The notes beneath the pieces are model-generated. The model was not told the DNA's origin. It saw only the letters and a list, made by a program, of their open reading frames with translations, and ran no database searches. This document shows positions 42,068 through 51,537 of a stretch of 64,000 bases of DNA, in pieces. Both the position numbers and the translations under genes were made by a program. Numbering within the stretch: the stretch's first letter is position 1; each line of letters begins with the position of its first letter. The DNA is taken from the NCBI RefSeq assembly GCF_007744255.1, contig NZ_CP036267.1:2607500-2671499 (forward strand), read 5' to 3'. Source of the DNA: Thalassoglobus polymorphus. Lineage in GTDB: Bacteria > Planctomycetota > Planctomycetia > Planctomycetales > Planctomycetaceae.

Positions 42068-43006
42068 TCAGTCGACCTTCACCGGTGAGACGAAGTCGTC
42101 TGGCTTAATCGCGAGAAGTGAGCATTGCAGGCCGTAAAGCAGGCGTTCGGCGGTATTTCCGATAAGGAATCCAGGCACCCCTCCCCGTCCGATTGTTCCC
42201 ATGACCAACAGGTCGGCATGATTTTCGACAACGACTTGTTCCACGACAGTATCTGCCGGGCCGCCCTGGACAACAATTTGTGTTCCTTGCTGAATTGTTC
42301 GATAGTCCGTCATTGAAAGCCGCTCGAAGACCTCTCTTTCTGCATCTGTTTGGATTTTGAGTCGGTACTTGTCGAGATCTTCTTCCGAGCATTCCGTTCG
42401 TATCATCGCCCCTTCGTGCGGGTAACTCACTGCGCTCACAATCAGAAGTCGTGCATCAATAAATTGTGCAGTGGAAACGGCTGTGTGCAGGACTTTTTCA
42501 CCGACCGGCGAGAGATCATCAGCAGCCACGATTGTGGTCGCTGATTCTGGATCGACATCGGGACGAGTCACCCAAACGGGGCAAGGACACTTTCGCAACA
42601 ACTTGACAGCAGTACTTCCGTAGAGCATCCGTGTCGTCGCAGACTTTTCGCGAGTTCCGACAATAATCAGGTCGAAGTCTTCACGAATGACTTCGCGAGT
42701 CAGTTCTTGCCAGCCCCGTCCATAGACAATTTTTGAGCTGACTTCGACGCCTGCACTGCGCCCTTTCTCGATGAATGTCTCGATTTGTTCGGAAATGAGT
42801 TTCTGATATTCTGTGCCGGCAGATGACTCAAGTTTATCCTTTGATGATGGTGCCGGTCCGCGCAGAACGGACATGAGCGTAAGCTTTGCCCCTGCCTTCT
42901 CAGCGAGCCACAACGATTTCTCAATTGCCCGACGTGTCGGGAGTGGAAGCTCTCCAGTCGTGCGGTGAAAATCAACGCCAACGAGTATGCGACTCAATGT
43001 ATGCAT
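42068..43006 (-). CDS. Tandem-domain universal stress protein
   Basis: 312 residues with two UspA domains: residues about 1-145 (SRILVGVDFHRTTG to RCPCPVWVTR-like end) and about 150-305. The ATP-binding signature G-x2-G-x9-G is complete in the second domain (GTIGRGGVPGFLIGNTAERL) and variant in the first (VGTREKSATTRMLYGSTA). Such proteins are cytoplasmic and are induced by starvation or redox stress in other bacteria. GAGGAAG precedes the ATG. It is a single gene between repeat copy E and the sugar isomerase gene. Confidence 0.92.
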   Translation of the reverse strand: MHTLSRILVGVDFHRTTGELPLPTRRAIEKSLWLAEKAGAKLTLMSVLRGPAPSSKDKLESSAGTEYQKLISEQIETFIEKGRSAGVEVSSKIVYGRGWQELTREVIREDFDLIIVGTREKSATTRMLYGSTAVKLLRKCPCPVWVTRPDVDPESATTIVAADDLSPVGEKVLHTAVSTAQFIDARLLIVSAVSYPHEGAMIRTECSEEDLDKYRLKIQTDAEREVFERLSMTDYRTIQQGTQIVVQGGPADTVVEQVVVENHADLLVMGTIGRGGVPGFLIGNTAERLLYGLQCSLLAIKPDDFVSPVKVD

Positions 43007-43127
43007 GGGATCTTCCTCAACAGTTCAGTCAATTAGAGAAGCATCGCGAAATCAGTCCAAAGCATCTCCAGTGCTTGTGTTGCTTGCTAAGCTTGCATTC
43101 ATAAGTACGGCAACTATTAGCAAGGTT

Positions 43128-43949
43128 CTAATCGCGTAGTCCAGCTTCCCGCATCAGTTTGTCAGTCGATTCGTAAGCTTCTCGAACCCATTCTTCGATT
43201 TTATCTGGCTCGGGCGAGTACTCCAGTTCAATCGAGACGGCCCCGTCAATTTTCAGGTTTTTAATTTCTTTCAGGTAAGGAAGAAAGTCCACGACCCCTT
43301 GTCCCGGTGGAAGGTCACCATGTTTTTTTCCGTCGCAATCTGAGATATGAACGTGGTGTGTTTTCCCTTGGAGTTTGGAGATTTCATCAGCTGCGACACC
43401 AGCCAGGTGCAGGTGAGAAATATCAATATTTGCCCCGACGACTTTATGATTCACTTCATCAATGAACTCAACCATCTTGTCGATGCTGTTAAGCATTGAG
43501 AGCGGGAACGGTTCGAGTTCGAGGGCAATCTTCACACCAAGGTCTTCAGCGTGGTTCGCCAGCTCCATACAACTTTCAATGCCCAGTTGCCATTGTTCCT
43601 CGGGGGGAATCACTTCCTGATTCCAGATGTACTCACCGAGAACCAGAAGCAGGTTGTCGGCCTGATATTCGTACACGAGATCGAGGAAAGACTTGCAGCG
43701 ATCGATATGAAACTGCTGGACGCTTGGGTTAAAGTCGATTAACCCTGCCGCCACGCAGCAAACCGAACGAATCGGCAGTTCAACGCGGTCACATTCGTCT
43801 TTGATCAATCGCCGCTCACGAACATCGATATCAAGTGGGTCTGTGAAGATATCAATCGAATCAAATCCGATTTCCTTGGTTTTTTGAATTCCCCAAGTCG
43901 TTTCACGACCAGCTTGTGCCCAGGCAGAGTTGATGAGTCCGAGTTGCAT
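43128..43949 (-). CDS. Sugar phosphate isomerase/epimerase-like TIM-barrel protein
   Basis: 273 residues, AP-endonuclease-2/xylose-isomerase-like barrel. Metal ligands fit the family: Glu in KIALELEPFPL, Asp and His in NIDISHLHLAG, His in HHVHISDCDG and Glu in SIELEYSPEPD. GFDSIDIFTDPLDIDVRERR is the N-terminal barrel strand. The substrate (keto-sugar, sugar acid or inositol type) cannot be told. It is divergent from the aldolase gene, which may suggest carbohydrate metabolism, but the two are not in one operon. Confidence 0.82.
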   Translation of the reverse strand: MQLGLINSAWAQAGRETTWGIQKTKEIGFDSIDIFTDPLDIDVRERRLIKDECDRVELPIRSVCCVAAGLIDFNPSVQQFHIDRCKSFLDLVYEYQADNLLLVLGEYIWNQEVIPPEEQWQLGIESCMELANHAEDLGVKIALELEPFPLSMLNSIDKMVEFIDEVNHKVVGANIDISHLHLAGVAADEISKLQGKTHHVHISDCDGKKHGDLPPGQGVVDFLPYLKEIKNLKIDGAVSIELEYSPEPDKIEEWVREAYESTDKLMREAGLRD

Positions 43950-44129
43950 CAGAAATCACTTGTTTATTGAGATTGGAGCCGTCTCACTGGTGGAGTCCGG
44001 GCAGGTTGATAACTAACATAACGCTTGACTCTGCGATGTCGAACCCATTCAGCTTTCAATCTGCAAACAGATGAAGAGAAGAGTCGACGAGAAGCTCAGC
44101 GATGTCTCGCGGGGAATTCTCTTTCTCTC

Positions 44130-44149
44130 AGAAAATGAGAGCATTTTCT
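44130..44149. promoter_or_regulatory. Short hairpin upstream of the aldolase gene
   Basis: AGAAAATG (44130-44137) pairs with CATTTTCT (44142-44149) around a 4-nt loop, in the 356-bp gap 43950-44305. The gap also contains TGAAATCATTGA (44158-44169), a 12-mer identical to one before groEL (14963-14974). No promoter is convincing. The role is unknown. Confidence 0.35.
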
Positions 44150-44305
44150 CTGAAACCTGAAATCATTGAAGAGTGCTCCCTCAGTATTGAATTCTTATCC
44201 GCTGATCGCTAAACCCTCAATCAGGTTCGAAATTCAGACTGATCCTTCGTCGAGTCCGGCGAAATTCCAGAAATACCCCTTCTTTTACCTCAGGAGTCCT
44301 GACAG

Positions 44306-45346
44306 ATGCCAGTCGCAACACCAAAACAGTATGCAGCGATGATCGATGCTGCTCAACAAGGTGATTACGCCTACCCGGCAGTCAACATCACATCTTTGAC
44401 AACAATCAATGCTGCGTTGAAGGGATTTGCTGACAAAGGGTCCGATGGAATTATCCAAATGTCGACCGGTGGCGGAAAATTCGCATCGGGACTGAACGTT
44501 GGGGACGAAGTTCTCGGAAGCATCGTTTTGGCAGAAGCGATTCATCGTCTCGCTGAACGCTACGACATCCTCGTCGGGATTCACACAGACCACTGTCCGC
44601 CAACCGCTGTGGACAGCTTTCTGAAGCCGTTGATTCAGGCAACTGCCGATCGCCGAGCCGCAGGACAAGGGAACTTGTTCCAGTCGCATATGTTGGACGC
44701 ATCGAACCTGCCACTCGAAGAAAACATGGCTCTCTCGAAAGACCTGCTCAAATTGTGTGTTGAGAACGAAATCATTCTCGAAATCGAAGCAGGAATCGTT
44801 GGCGGTGAAGAAGATGGGGCAGCTGGAGCCGACATGGAAAATGTTCCAGATGACAAACTCTACACCACTCCAGAAGATATGGTCGCTGTCCACGAAGCGC
44901 TCAGCGGCATCGGTCGTTTCCTCTTCGCAGCGACTTTCGGAAACGTTCATGGTCACTACAAGCCAGGGTCTGTCACTTTGCGACCAGACATCCTGAAGAG
45001 TGGACAGGAAGCAGTGATTGCCAAATACGGCAAAGAGGCAGCGTTCGATCTTGTCTTCCATGGCGGGTCCGGAACTCCTCGTCACGAGCTGGAAGAAACG
45101 CTCGCTTACGGTGTTGTGAAAATGAACATCGACACCGACACTCAATATGCATTCACACGACCAGTCGTCGGGCATATGTTTGAGAATTACGCTGGAGTTC
45201 TGAAAATCGACGGCGAAGTTGGGAACAAAAAAGTTTACGATCCTCGTTCGTACTTGAAAAAAGCTGAACAGGGTGTTGCCGATCGACTGGGGCAAGCCTG
45301 TGACGATTTACACTCAACCGGAAAGTCGATTTTTGGAAAAGTTTGA
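44306..45346 (+). CDS. fba: Class II fructose-bisphosphate aldolase
   Basis: 346 residues. Cleaves fructose 1,6-bisphosphate to the triose phosphates, using zinc. Zinc ligands and active-site blocks are intact: VGIHTDHCPPTAVDSFL, EIEAGIVGGEEDGAAG, ATFGNVHGHYKPGS, VFHGGSGTPRHELEE and VKMNIDTDTQYAFTRPVVGH. Length and the YTTPEDM segment fit the FbaA (class IIA) branch. The start follows CAGGAG at 44290-44295. It has its own terminator. The very high G/C-third codon quality suggests high expression. Confidence 0.96.
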   Translation: MPVATPKQYAAMIDAAQQGDYAYPAVNITSLTTINAALKGFADKGSDGIIQMSTGGGKFASGLNVGDEVLGSIVLAEAIHRLAERYDILVGIHTDHCPPTAVDSFLKPLIQATADRRAAGQGNLFQSHMLDASNLPLEENMALSKDLLKLCVENEIILEIEAGIVGGEEDGAAGADMENVPDDKLYTTPEDMVAVHEALSGIGRFLFAATFGNVHGHYKPGSVTLRPDILKSGQEAVIAKYGKEAAFDLVFHGGSGTPRHELEETLAYGVVKMNIDTDTQYAFTRPVVGHMFENYAGVLKIDGEVGNKKVYDPRSYLKKAEQGVADRLGQACDDLHSTGKSIFGKV

Positions 45347-45353
45347 GTTGAAT

Positions 45354-45434
45354 TAGAACCAGTCCGAAAACTTCTGGAATCACTGTTTTTCTCAACGTTT
45401 GAGGGAGCAGATTCAAGTTTCAGGATCGGTTCTA
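45354..45434 (+). repeat. Hairpin repeat family 2, copy 3
   Basis: 81 bp with exact inverted ends TAGAACC (45354-45360) and GGTTCTA (45428-45434). The core CTGTTTTTCTCAACGTTTGA matches copies 1 and 2. It lies 8 bp past the aldolase stop codon. Confidence 0.75.
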
Positions 45435-45474
45435 AACTTCACCGCGTTCAGTGAGCCGGTGTCCGAAATATGAC

Positions 45475-45516
45475 AAACGCCCCTGTTTGCTTCTTGCATT
45501 CAGGGGCGTTTTTTTA
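45475..45516 (+). terminator. Rho-independent terminator after the aldolase gene
   Basis: AAACGCCCCTG (45475-45485) pairs with CAGGGGCGTTT (45501-45511), loop 15 nt, followed by T residues. The rest of 45347-45660 holds repeat family 2 copy 3. Confidence 0.92.
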
Positions 45517-45660
45517 TTTTGTGATGCTCGCTGCTATCGTTGAGGTCTCTCTCGTTTTGCTGAACACTTGAAGTGTCTGCCTCGGCTAGTCACGATGTTA
45601 ATGATGTGAATATATTCAGTCGTTCATTTTCACCGTTGCTAAATTCAAACGGAGTATTCC

Positions 45661-46650
45661 ATGTTTCGCCGCTCAATGCTCGTCTCGATCTTGTCGCTCA
45701 TTCTGTTGGGCGGTTGCGCGGGCAATTCACCGGAATCTGAATCGACGACCTCAACGGGCACAGCTGAAAAAGGATCGCGTGGCACAATTGGTTTTTCTGC
45801 ACTCGATTTAAAGAACCCATTCTTCAAAATCATTGCAGATACATTAACTGAAGCAGCGGAAGCCGAAGGGTTCGAAGTGATCGTGACTGACGCTGAAAGC
45901 GACGTCAACAATCAGTCTAAGCAGGTCGACAACTTCATTACTCAGGAAGTCACTGCAATCGTTCTAAATCCCGCCAATCGAGAATCAATCGGAACTGCGA
46001 TCAAACGTGCGAATGAAGCAGGCATCCCGGTTTTCACCTGTGATTTACAGTGTGCCGCTGAAGGGGCGAAAGTGACAGCTCACATCGGAACGGACAATTA
46101 CTCAGGCGGTCGTCTTGCCGGTAAAGCGATGATTGAGGCACTTGGCGAAGCGGGCGGCAATGTTCTTGTGTTGCACTTTAAGCAAGCAAATTCCTGTGTT
46201 GAGCGTGTGGAAGGATTCAACGACGAAATCAACGAATACAACGCAAATCGAGAGTCAGGGAAAATCAATGTGGTCTCAGAACTCGAAGGAGGAGCAACAC
46301 AAGACGTCAGCTTCAAAGCGACTCAAGATGGGATTCAGCAACACCCTAACCTGTCCGGAATCTTTGCAATCAATGATCCGTCAGCTTTGGGAGCTTATAC
46401 CGCGCTGAGTCAGGCGAAGAAGACAGACCAGATCATCATCGTTGGGTTCGACGGACAGCTTGAAGGGAAGCAAGCGATTAAGGAGGGAAAAATATACGCC
46501 GACCCGATCCAGTTTCCGAAAAAAATGGCGACCGGAACTGTTGCGAATATCGTGAAGTATCTTGATGGCGAAGACTTCAATGCGGTTGAACTCATTCCGA
46601 CCGAACTCTATCGAAAAGCAGACGCGATGAAAGACCCGGAGTTGCAATAG
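45661..46650 (+). CDS. Sugar ABC importer substrate-binding lipoprotein (RbsB-like)
   Basis: 329 residues. Signal peptide with lipobox LLGGC (Cys19), then a low-complexity linker and a type I periplasmic-binding fold: TIGFSALDLKNPFFKIIADT, QVDNFITQEVTAIVLNPANR, AGIPVFTCDLQ, HIGTDNYSGGRLAGKAMIEA, IFAINDPSALGAYTALSQ and IIIVGFDGQLEGKQAIKEG. It is the receptor of the importer encoded by the next two genes. Ribose or a related sugar is likely, but specificity cannot be read from sequence. It lacks an adjacent kinase or mutarotase gene. Confidence 0.92.
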   Translation: MFRRSMLVSILSLILLGGCAGNSPESESTTSTGTAEKGSRGTIGFSALDLKNPFFKIIADTLTEAAEAEGFEVIVTDAESDVNNQSKQVDNFITQEVTAIVLNPANRESIGTAIKRANEAGIPVFTCDLQCAAEGAKVTAHIGTDNYSGGRLAGKAMIEALGEAGGNVLVLHFKQANSCVERVEGFNDEINEYNANRESGKINVVSELEGGATQDVSFKATQDGIQQHPNLSGIFAINDPSALGAYTALSQAKKTDQIIIVGFDGQLEGKQAIKEGKIYADPIQFPKKMATGTVANIVKYLDGEDFNAVELIPTELYRKADAMKDPELQ

Positions 46651-46831
46651 TCGACTGACAATAGTGAGACTCGTATCTCGAGCATCATGCCAGTTGTTCG
46701 GAAGAGAACGTGGCGGAAGTTTTTCAGCGAATGAAATCTCAAGTTGCGCCCTCTGGCGACCCGTCACTCATCAAGCGCATTCAAGAAGAGACCTCTTCCC
46801 ATTTTAAGACGAACAATTAAACGACCAGTTT

Positions 46832-48337
46832 ATGACTGACGACAATTCTCAACATGATGCCGAGCTGCTGCAGATGCGGGAGATTTCGAAATCATTCAGC
46901 TCTGTGCAGGTTCTGAATGATGTCAGCCTGAGCCTGAAACGTGGAGAAGTTCTCGCGCTTCTCGGAGAAAACGGGGCAGGCAAAAGCACGTTGATGAAAA
47001 TTCTGTGCGGAATCCATCCCCCTTCGAAAGGCGTTGTTCTTGTTGATGGTCAGCCACTTCCTCCGGGCAATCCGCTTGCCGCACAACGTGCGGGGGTGAG
47101 TGTCATACATCAGGAATTCAACCTCATCCCTGCCCTGTCGGTTCGCGAAAACCTTTTTCTGGGGCAAGAGACTTCCATCTGGAAACGGTTACCAGCTCAA
47201 CTTGAAAAAAGTCGTGCAGCGAAAATCTTCAAGAAACTCAAAGTCGATATTGACGCTGAGGAGCGTTGCGGCAACTTAACGGTCGCCGAGCAACAACTCG
47301 TGGAAATTGCCAAGGCCTTGCTTCTCGATTCCAAGCTTATTGTGATGGATGAGCCAACAGCAGCGTTGTCACCACAAGAAGTTGACGGTCTCTTTGAAGT
47401 GATTGGTGAATTGAAATCACAAGGGATTTCGATCATCTACATCAGCCATCGTCTGAATGAAATTTTTGCCGTTTGCGATCAGGTCACCGTACTTCGAGAC
47501 GGGAATTACGTCGGCACACAGAAAACGTCTGAACTGACCAGAGATCGTCTCATCGAGATGATGGTCGGTCGAACGTTGGAGCAAGAGTTCCCAAAACGGG
47601 TGGCGGAGATTGGTGAGGAACGGCTTCAAGCAGACGGACTGTCGAGAGGGAGCAAAGTGAAAAATGTTTCTCTCTCGGTCAAACGTGGAGAAATTGTCGC
47701 GCTGACCGGTCTGATCGGGGCGGGGCGAACAGAAGTTGCTCGGCTTCTCTTCGGTGCGGATAAAAAAGAATCGGGAACAATGAGACTCGATGGTCAGCCG
47801 GTCAAAATTAACAACCCGCGACAAGCCATCGCTGCCGGAATTTGCCTACTTACTGAAGATCGTAAAGCACAAGGTCTGATCGTGAATCAGTCCGTACTAC
47901 ACAATTTCGGGCTTCCCAACCTTCGCAAGTTTTCAGGTTTCACCGGAATCGATCAGCGAGCTGAGCAAAACGCATTTGAATCGTATCAATCGCTCCTGCA
48001 AATCAAACTCGCGAACAGCAATCAAGCGGCCCGTACACTGTCGGGAGGAAATCAGCAGAAGGTTGTCCTGGCAAAATGGCTTGAACGAAATGCGGATGTC
48101 ATCATTTTTGACGAACCGACACGAGGGATCGATGTCGGTGCAAAGTTTGAAATTTATCAACTGATGAATCAACTCACAGTTGTGGGGAAAGCGATTCTGA
48201 TGATCACGAGCGAACTTCCTGAAGCGTTAGGGATGGCAGACCGGGTTTTGGTGATGCATGAAGGGAAATTGACCGGCGAAATCAATGATGTCGGCGCCGC
48301 GACTCAGGAACAGATCATGGATCTCGCGGTCCAATAA
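46832..48337 (+). CDS. Sugar ABC importer double ATPase (RbsA/MglA-like)
   Basis: 501 residues, two fused nucleotide-binding domains. First domain: Walker A GENGAGKST (about 48-56), signature LTVAEQQLVEIAKAL, Walker B LIVMDEPTAAL. Second: LIGAGRTE at the degenerate Walker A, LSGGNQQKVVLAKWLERNAD, then VIIFDEPTRGIDVGAKFEIY. This is the standard form of the CUT2 class of importers. The permease gene begins 37 bp after its stop. A 181-bp gap separates it from the binding-protein gene. Confidence 0.94.
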   Translation: MTDDNSQHDAELLQMREISKSFSSVQVLNDVSLSLKRGEVLALLGENGAGKSTLMKILCGIHPPSKGVVLVDGQPLPPGNPLAAQRAGVSVIHQEFNLIPALSVRENLFLGQETSIWKRLPAQLEKSRAAKIFKKLKVDIDAEERCGNLTVAEQQLVEIAKALLLDSKLIVMDEPTAALSPQEVDGLFEVIGELKSQGISIIYISHRLNEIFAVCDQVTVLRDGNYVGTQKTSELTRDRLIEMMVGRTLEQEFPKRVAEIGEERLQADGLSRGSKVKNVSLSVKRGEIVALTGLIGAGRTEVARLLFGADKKESGTMRLDGQPVKINNPRQAIAAGICLLTEDRKAQGLIVNQSVLHNFGLPNLRKFSGFTGIDQRAEQNAFESYQSLLQIKLANSNQAARTLSGGNQQKVVLAKWLERNADVIIFDEPTRGIDVGAKFEIYQLMNQLTVVGKAILMITSELPEALGMADRVLVMHEGKLTGEINDVGAATQEQIMDLAVQ

Positions 48338-48374
48338 ATGGTTGCGGAAAAATGCAACGGAATCGAATAAAATC

Positions 48375-49751
48375 ATGATCAAACGGCTCCTCCATTCTGA
48401 CTTCGTGACTCACTATGGCTCAGTGTTTGTCCTGCTTCTTCTGTGTGGGTACTACAGCTACGCCACGTATTCTGAACAGCATCCCATCACGCAAGCTGCC
48501 GGTACGGAACTTGGGAAACGAATTGCAAACGAGGTTGACGACGGAGGAGTCCTGATCGTCATACGTGAGACCACTGGCGATCAGGAATTTGCGACTGCAA
48601 TTGAGAAAGAGCTGAAACGACTTGGCGTGACTGTGCTAGGAATCATTTCAGGAACACCGGCCGACTTGCGACAGCGAATAGAGCGACTCGGCGTCGAGAA
48701 CAAGAAGCTGGACGTGATTGCAACGCATCAGCCAGGAACAGCTTTCGGTCCACTGCGGGAGCGTACACTCAACAAGCTCAAGGGAAAATATCCATCGCTG
48801 TCATCGGCTCAAGTCATCATTCCGAAGAGTTATTATTGGCCGACATTTCTGACCCGAGAAAATATCATCAATGTCATTAATCAGAATGCGGATGTTGCGA
48901 TCATCGCGATTGGAATGACGATGGTCATCATTACTGCCGGAATCGATCTTTCTGTCGGCAGCCTGCTCGCCATCGCCGCAGTGATTACAGCGATTTCACT
49001 CGAGTCGTTCGGTGGAGCAAACGCATCGGTTGTGGTCATGATCGGCTGCGGACTTCTTGGGGTTCTTTCTTGTGCGGCGTGTGGACTTTTCAACGGTGTC
49101 ATGGTGACCTGGTTTCGGGTCCCTGCTTTTATTGTCACACTGGCAACCCTGATGATCGCCCGTGGTCTCGCACTGATCCTCGCTGTCCGATACCAGTCCA
49201 GCTTGACTGGAGGCCGTACCGAGGGGACTCCGGAGTCGATTACGATTCAAGCTGAAGCCTTTTCCTGGCTGGGGAATGGGGAAGTCTTCGGGATCCCCAA
49301 CCCGATTTTGTTGATGCTCGCCCTTTACTTCGTCGCCCATTACGTGATGAGCCAAACAGCCTTCGGGCGATACGTTTATGCGGTGGGTGGGAATCCAGAA
49401 GCAGCAAGGCTCTCTGGCGTTCCTGTGGTGGGAGTCTTGATTGCGGTGTACATCGTCTGTGCGACGATGGCAGGCATCGGTGGTGTTGTTGATGCGTCCC
49501 GATTTGAAGGAGGACGTCCAAATGCGGGTGACCTCTATGAACTGCAGGTCATCGCTGCTGTGGTTGTTGGAGGAACAAGTCTCGCCGGTGGGGAAGGAAA
49601 AATCTTCGGGACTTTGATCGGCGCAATGATTATTGCGGTCATCCAAAACGGTCTCAATATGGCTGGAGTAAAAAGCTATGAACAGAAAGTTGTCTTCGGA
49701 GGTTTGATCCTCGCAGCTGTCATTCTCGATCAACTCAAGAAACGCCGGTGA
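48375..49751 (+). CDS. Sugar ABC importer permease (RbsC-like) with extra extracytoplasmic domain
   Basis: 458 residues from ATG 48375; the frame extends to 48285, overlapping the ATPase gene, with no coding character. The C-terminal 300 residues are a standard RbsC permease: IAIGMTMVIITAGIDLSVGS, LATLMIARGLALILAVRYQS, YAVGGNPEAARLSGVPV and VVVGGTSLAGGEGKIFGTLI. Unusually, about 120 residues (35-155) lie between the first membrane helix and the rest, with a Rossmann-like look (GGVLIVIRETTGDQEFATAI, then EKELKRLGVTVLGIISGTPA). Typical RbsC is about 320 residues. The insert may be an extra ligand-binding or docking domain. Confidence 0.92.
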   Translation: MIKRLLHSDFVTHYGSVFVLLLLCGYYSYATYSEQHPITQAAGTELGKRIANEVDDGGVLIVIRETTGDQEFATAIEKELKRLGVTVLGIISGTPADLRQRIERLGVENKKLDVIATHQPGTAFGPLRERTLNKLKGKYPSLSSAQVIIPKSYYWPTFLTRENIINVINQNADVAIIAIGMTMVIITAGIDLSVGSLLAIAAVITAISLESFGGANASVVVMIGCGLLGVLSCAACGLFNGVMVTWFRVPAFIVTLATLMIARGLALILAVRYQSSLTGGRTEGTPESITIQAEAFSWLGNGEVFGIPNPILLMLALYFVAHYVMSQTAFGRYVYAVGGNPEAARLSGVPVVGVLIAVYIVCATMAGIGGVVDASRFEGGRPNAGDLYELQVIAAVVVGGTSLAGGEGKIFGTLIGAMIIAVIQNGLNMAGVKSYEQKVVFGGLILAAVILDQLKKRR

Positions 49752-49997
49752 TGTACAAGGAATGCTCAAGATCCTCTGTTGTCGACGAAGAATTTGAGCT
49801 AAGCCGATTGGGTGATCTCCCCAAATTTCGCACTCAACTGAGATTCACATTGAACTCTTCACCCGGTTACTTAATACTGAGACTTAATGCAAGTGTTTGT
49901 TGATGTGACGCGCCTGTCGGGGATTCGGTTTGAGGATCGATTTCTCGGCAAGGGATCGGTTCTTCATTGTTCACGAGATCAGTACGGTTGATGGCGA

Positions 49998-51377
49998 ATG
50001 ACAACTCATCGAAAAAGTGTGAGTACAGCTTCTCCCGGTCACCTGTCGAGGCGAAGGATGCTTGGCGCTTCTGCGGGGGCGGCGGGGCTTTCGCTGTCCT
50101 CTTTTCTGGCTGCCAAAGCGTCAGCTGGTTTGGCGAATGCGCCAGCGAAGTCTTGCGTCCTGATTTATTGCTGGGGCGGGATGAGCCACATTGATACCTG
50201 GGATATGAAACCGGATGCTGCGTCCGAAATTCGAGGGATCTTTTCCCCGATTTCAACAGCGACGCCAGGAATTGTTGTCAGTGAGCATTTACCTTGTCTC
50301 TCTCAACAGACTGAGAAGTTGGCGATCATTCGCTCGATTCATCATGACGACTCTGCTCACGGCCGTGGGATGTATTGGAACTTGACGGGGCATCGTCCTC
50401 CTCGCGCTGGCAATATCGCTCCTGAAAGTGGCGATTGGCCATCAATCGCTGCCATGGTCTCCAATTTTCGCTCTGCACCGAAAGGAGTTCCGAACTCAGT
50501 CCGCCTTCCTTATCCGATGGTCGATAATGGAACCTTGCAGGCTGGCGAATACGGTGGATTTCTGGGGACGAAGTTTGATCCGATTGTGATACGGACTCCA
50601 AGCGGTGAGGAGTTCGGCGGTGTCTCACGTGCGTTGGGATCACAAGTGCTGAAGTTGGGGGATGTTGATCTTCCTCGCCTTCAGGCCAGACGAGCTTTGC
50701 GGAAGAAGCTTGAGGATCAAGTGAGTCAGGCCAACGATTTTGTCGAGTTCGATCACTTTCGCGACCTTGCTCAGGAAATGCTGCTCAGTTCTGCAGTGAA
50801 AGAGGCCTATGACTTGGAACGCGAAGATCCCAAAGTTCGCGAGACCTACGGGCATCATATCGGAGGGCACAGCTTGTTACTCGCACGCCGACTCACCGAA
50901 GCAGGTGTGCCTATTGTTCAGGTCTGTTGTGCAGCTGGTGACTTGAACGGAGCCCAGGGAGATATGTGGGACACCCATGGAAACAACTTCAATCGATTAA
51001 AGGAGAAGCTGCTTCCCGTCTTTGATCAAGGAACGTCTGCATTGCTTTCTGATCTTGAGCAGCGTGGGACACTCTCTGAAACACTCGTTGTCGTACTCAC
51101 AGATTTTGGACGGACACCCAAAATAAATGGGGCAGCCGGACGTGACCACTACCCGGGCGTCTATTCTGTTCTGCTCGCCGGCGGAGGAATTCAGGGTGGG
51201 CAAGTTTATGGATCAAGCGACGCTGTGGGAGCGCTCCCGCTCGACCAACCGTGCGGACCGCCAGATGTTCACGCGACGATCTTTCGACAGCTCGGAATTT
51301 CGCCAGACTCATTAATCCGAGATATGCTCAACCGACCATTTCCGATCTGCGACGGGACTCCGCTTCCATTGGCGTAG
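49998..51377 (+). CDS. DUF1501 family protein with Tat signal (second copy)
   Basis: 459 residues. Tat-type signal SRRRMLGASAGAAGLSLSSF at about 17-36. Core motifs match the DUF1501 protein at 36771-38147: VLIYCWGGMSHIDTWDMKPD, AIIRSIHHDDSAHGRGMYWN, VQVCCAAGDLNGAQGDMWDT and VVLTDFGRTPKINGAAGRDH. Probably exported folded. It sits alone, about 160 bp before the end of a convergent DUF1552 gene. Enzymatic role unknown. Confidence 0.9.
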   Translation: MTTHRKSVSTASPGHLSRRRMLGASAGAAGLSLSSFLAAKASAGLANAPAKSCVLIYCWGGMSHIDTWDMKPDAASEIRGIFSPISTATPGIVVSEHLPCLSQQTEKLAIIRSIHHDDSAHGRGMYWNLTGHRPPRAGNIAPESGDWPSIAAMVSNFRSAPKGVPNSVRLPYPMVDNGTLQAGEYGGFLGTKFDPIVIRTPSGEEFGGVSRALGSQVLKLGDVDLPRLQARRALRKKLEDQVSQANDFVEFDHFRDLAQEMLLSSAVKEAYDLEREDPKVRETYGHHIGGHSLLLARRLTEAGVPIVQVCCAAGDLNGAQGDMWDTHGNNFNRLKEKLLPVFDQGTSALLSDLEQRGTLSETLVVVLTDFGRTPKINGAAGRDHYPGVYSVLLAGGGIQGGQVYGSSDAVGALPLDQPCGPPDVHATIFRQLGISPDSLIRDMLNRPFPICDGTPLPLA

Positions 51378-51432
51378 GAAGCAATCTGGTGTTGAGCTGC
51401 CGTGAAGGCTATTGAATACACCTCAGGAAGGT

Positions 51433-51500
51433 GGATCTTCGATCGCGAACATTAATCTGAAACGTGTTCTACACAGGCTCACGTAGAGCAGACTGCTTGA
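51433..51500 (+). repeat. Degenerate copy of hairpin repeat family 1 (copy H)
   Basis: CGTAGAGCAGACTGCTTGA (51482-51500) matches the right end of the family, and the preceding GAAACGTGTTCTACACAGGC loosely matches GAAATGCGTTCTTCACGGGC. The left end is lost. It lies in the 160-bp gap between convergent genes. Confidence 0.45.
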
Positions 51501-51537
51501 ACAGGTCGATCGCTTCTGGGCTTTGGCGGACGTAATC

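Noticed and set aside
44285-45295. Long minus-strand open frame (336 codons) opposite the aldolase gene
   Set aside because: It mirrors fba, whose product is unmistakable; the protein is rich in Cys, Phe and His with no family pattern. Antisense frames open up from the codon bias of a highly expressed gene.
48996-49769. Minus-strand frame of 257 codons inside the permease gene
   Set aside because: Low-complexity antisense product; the sense strand is a clear RbsC core.
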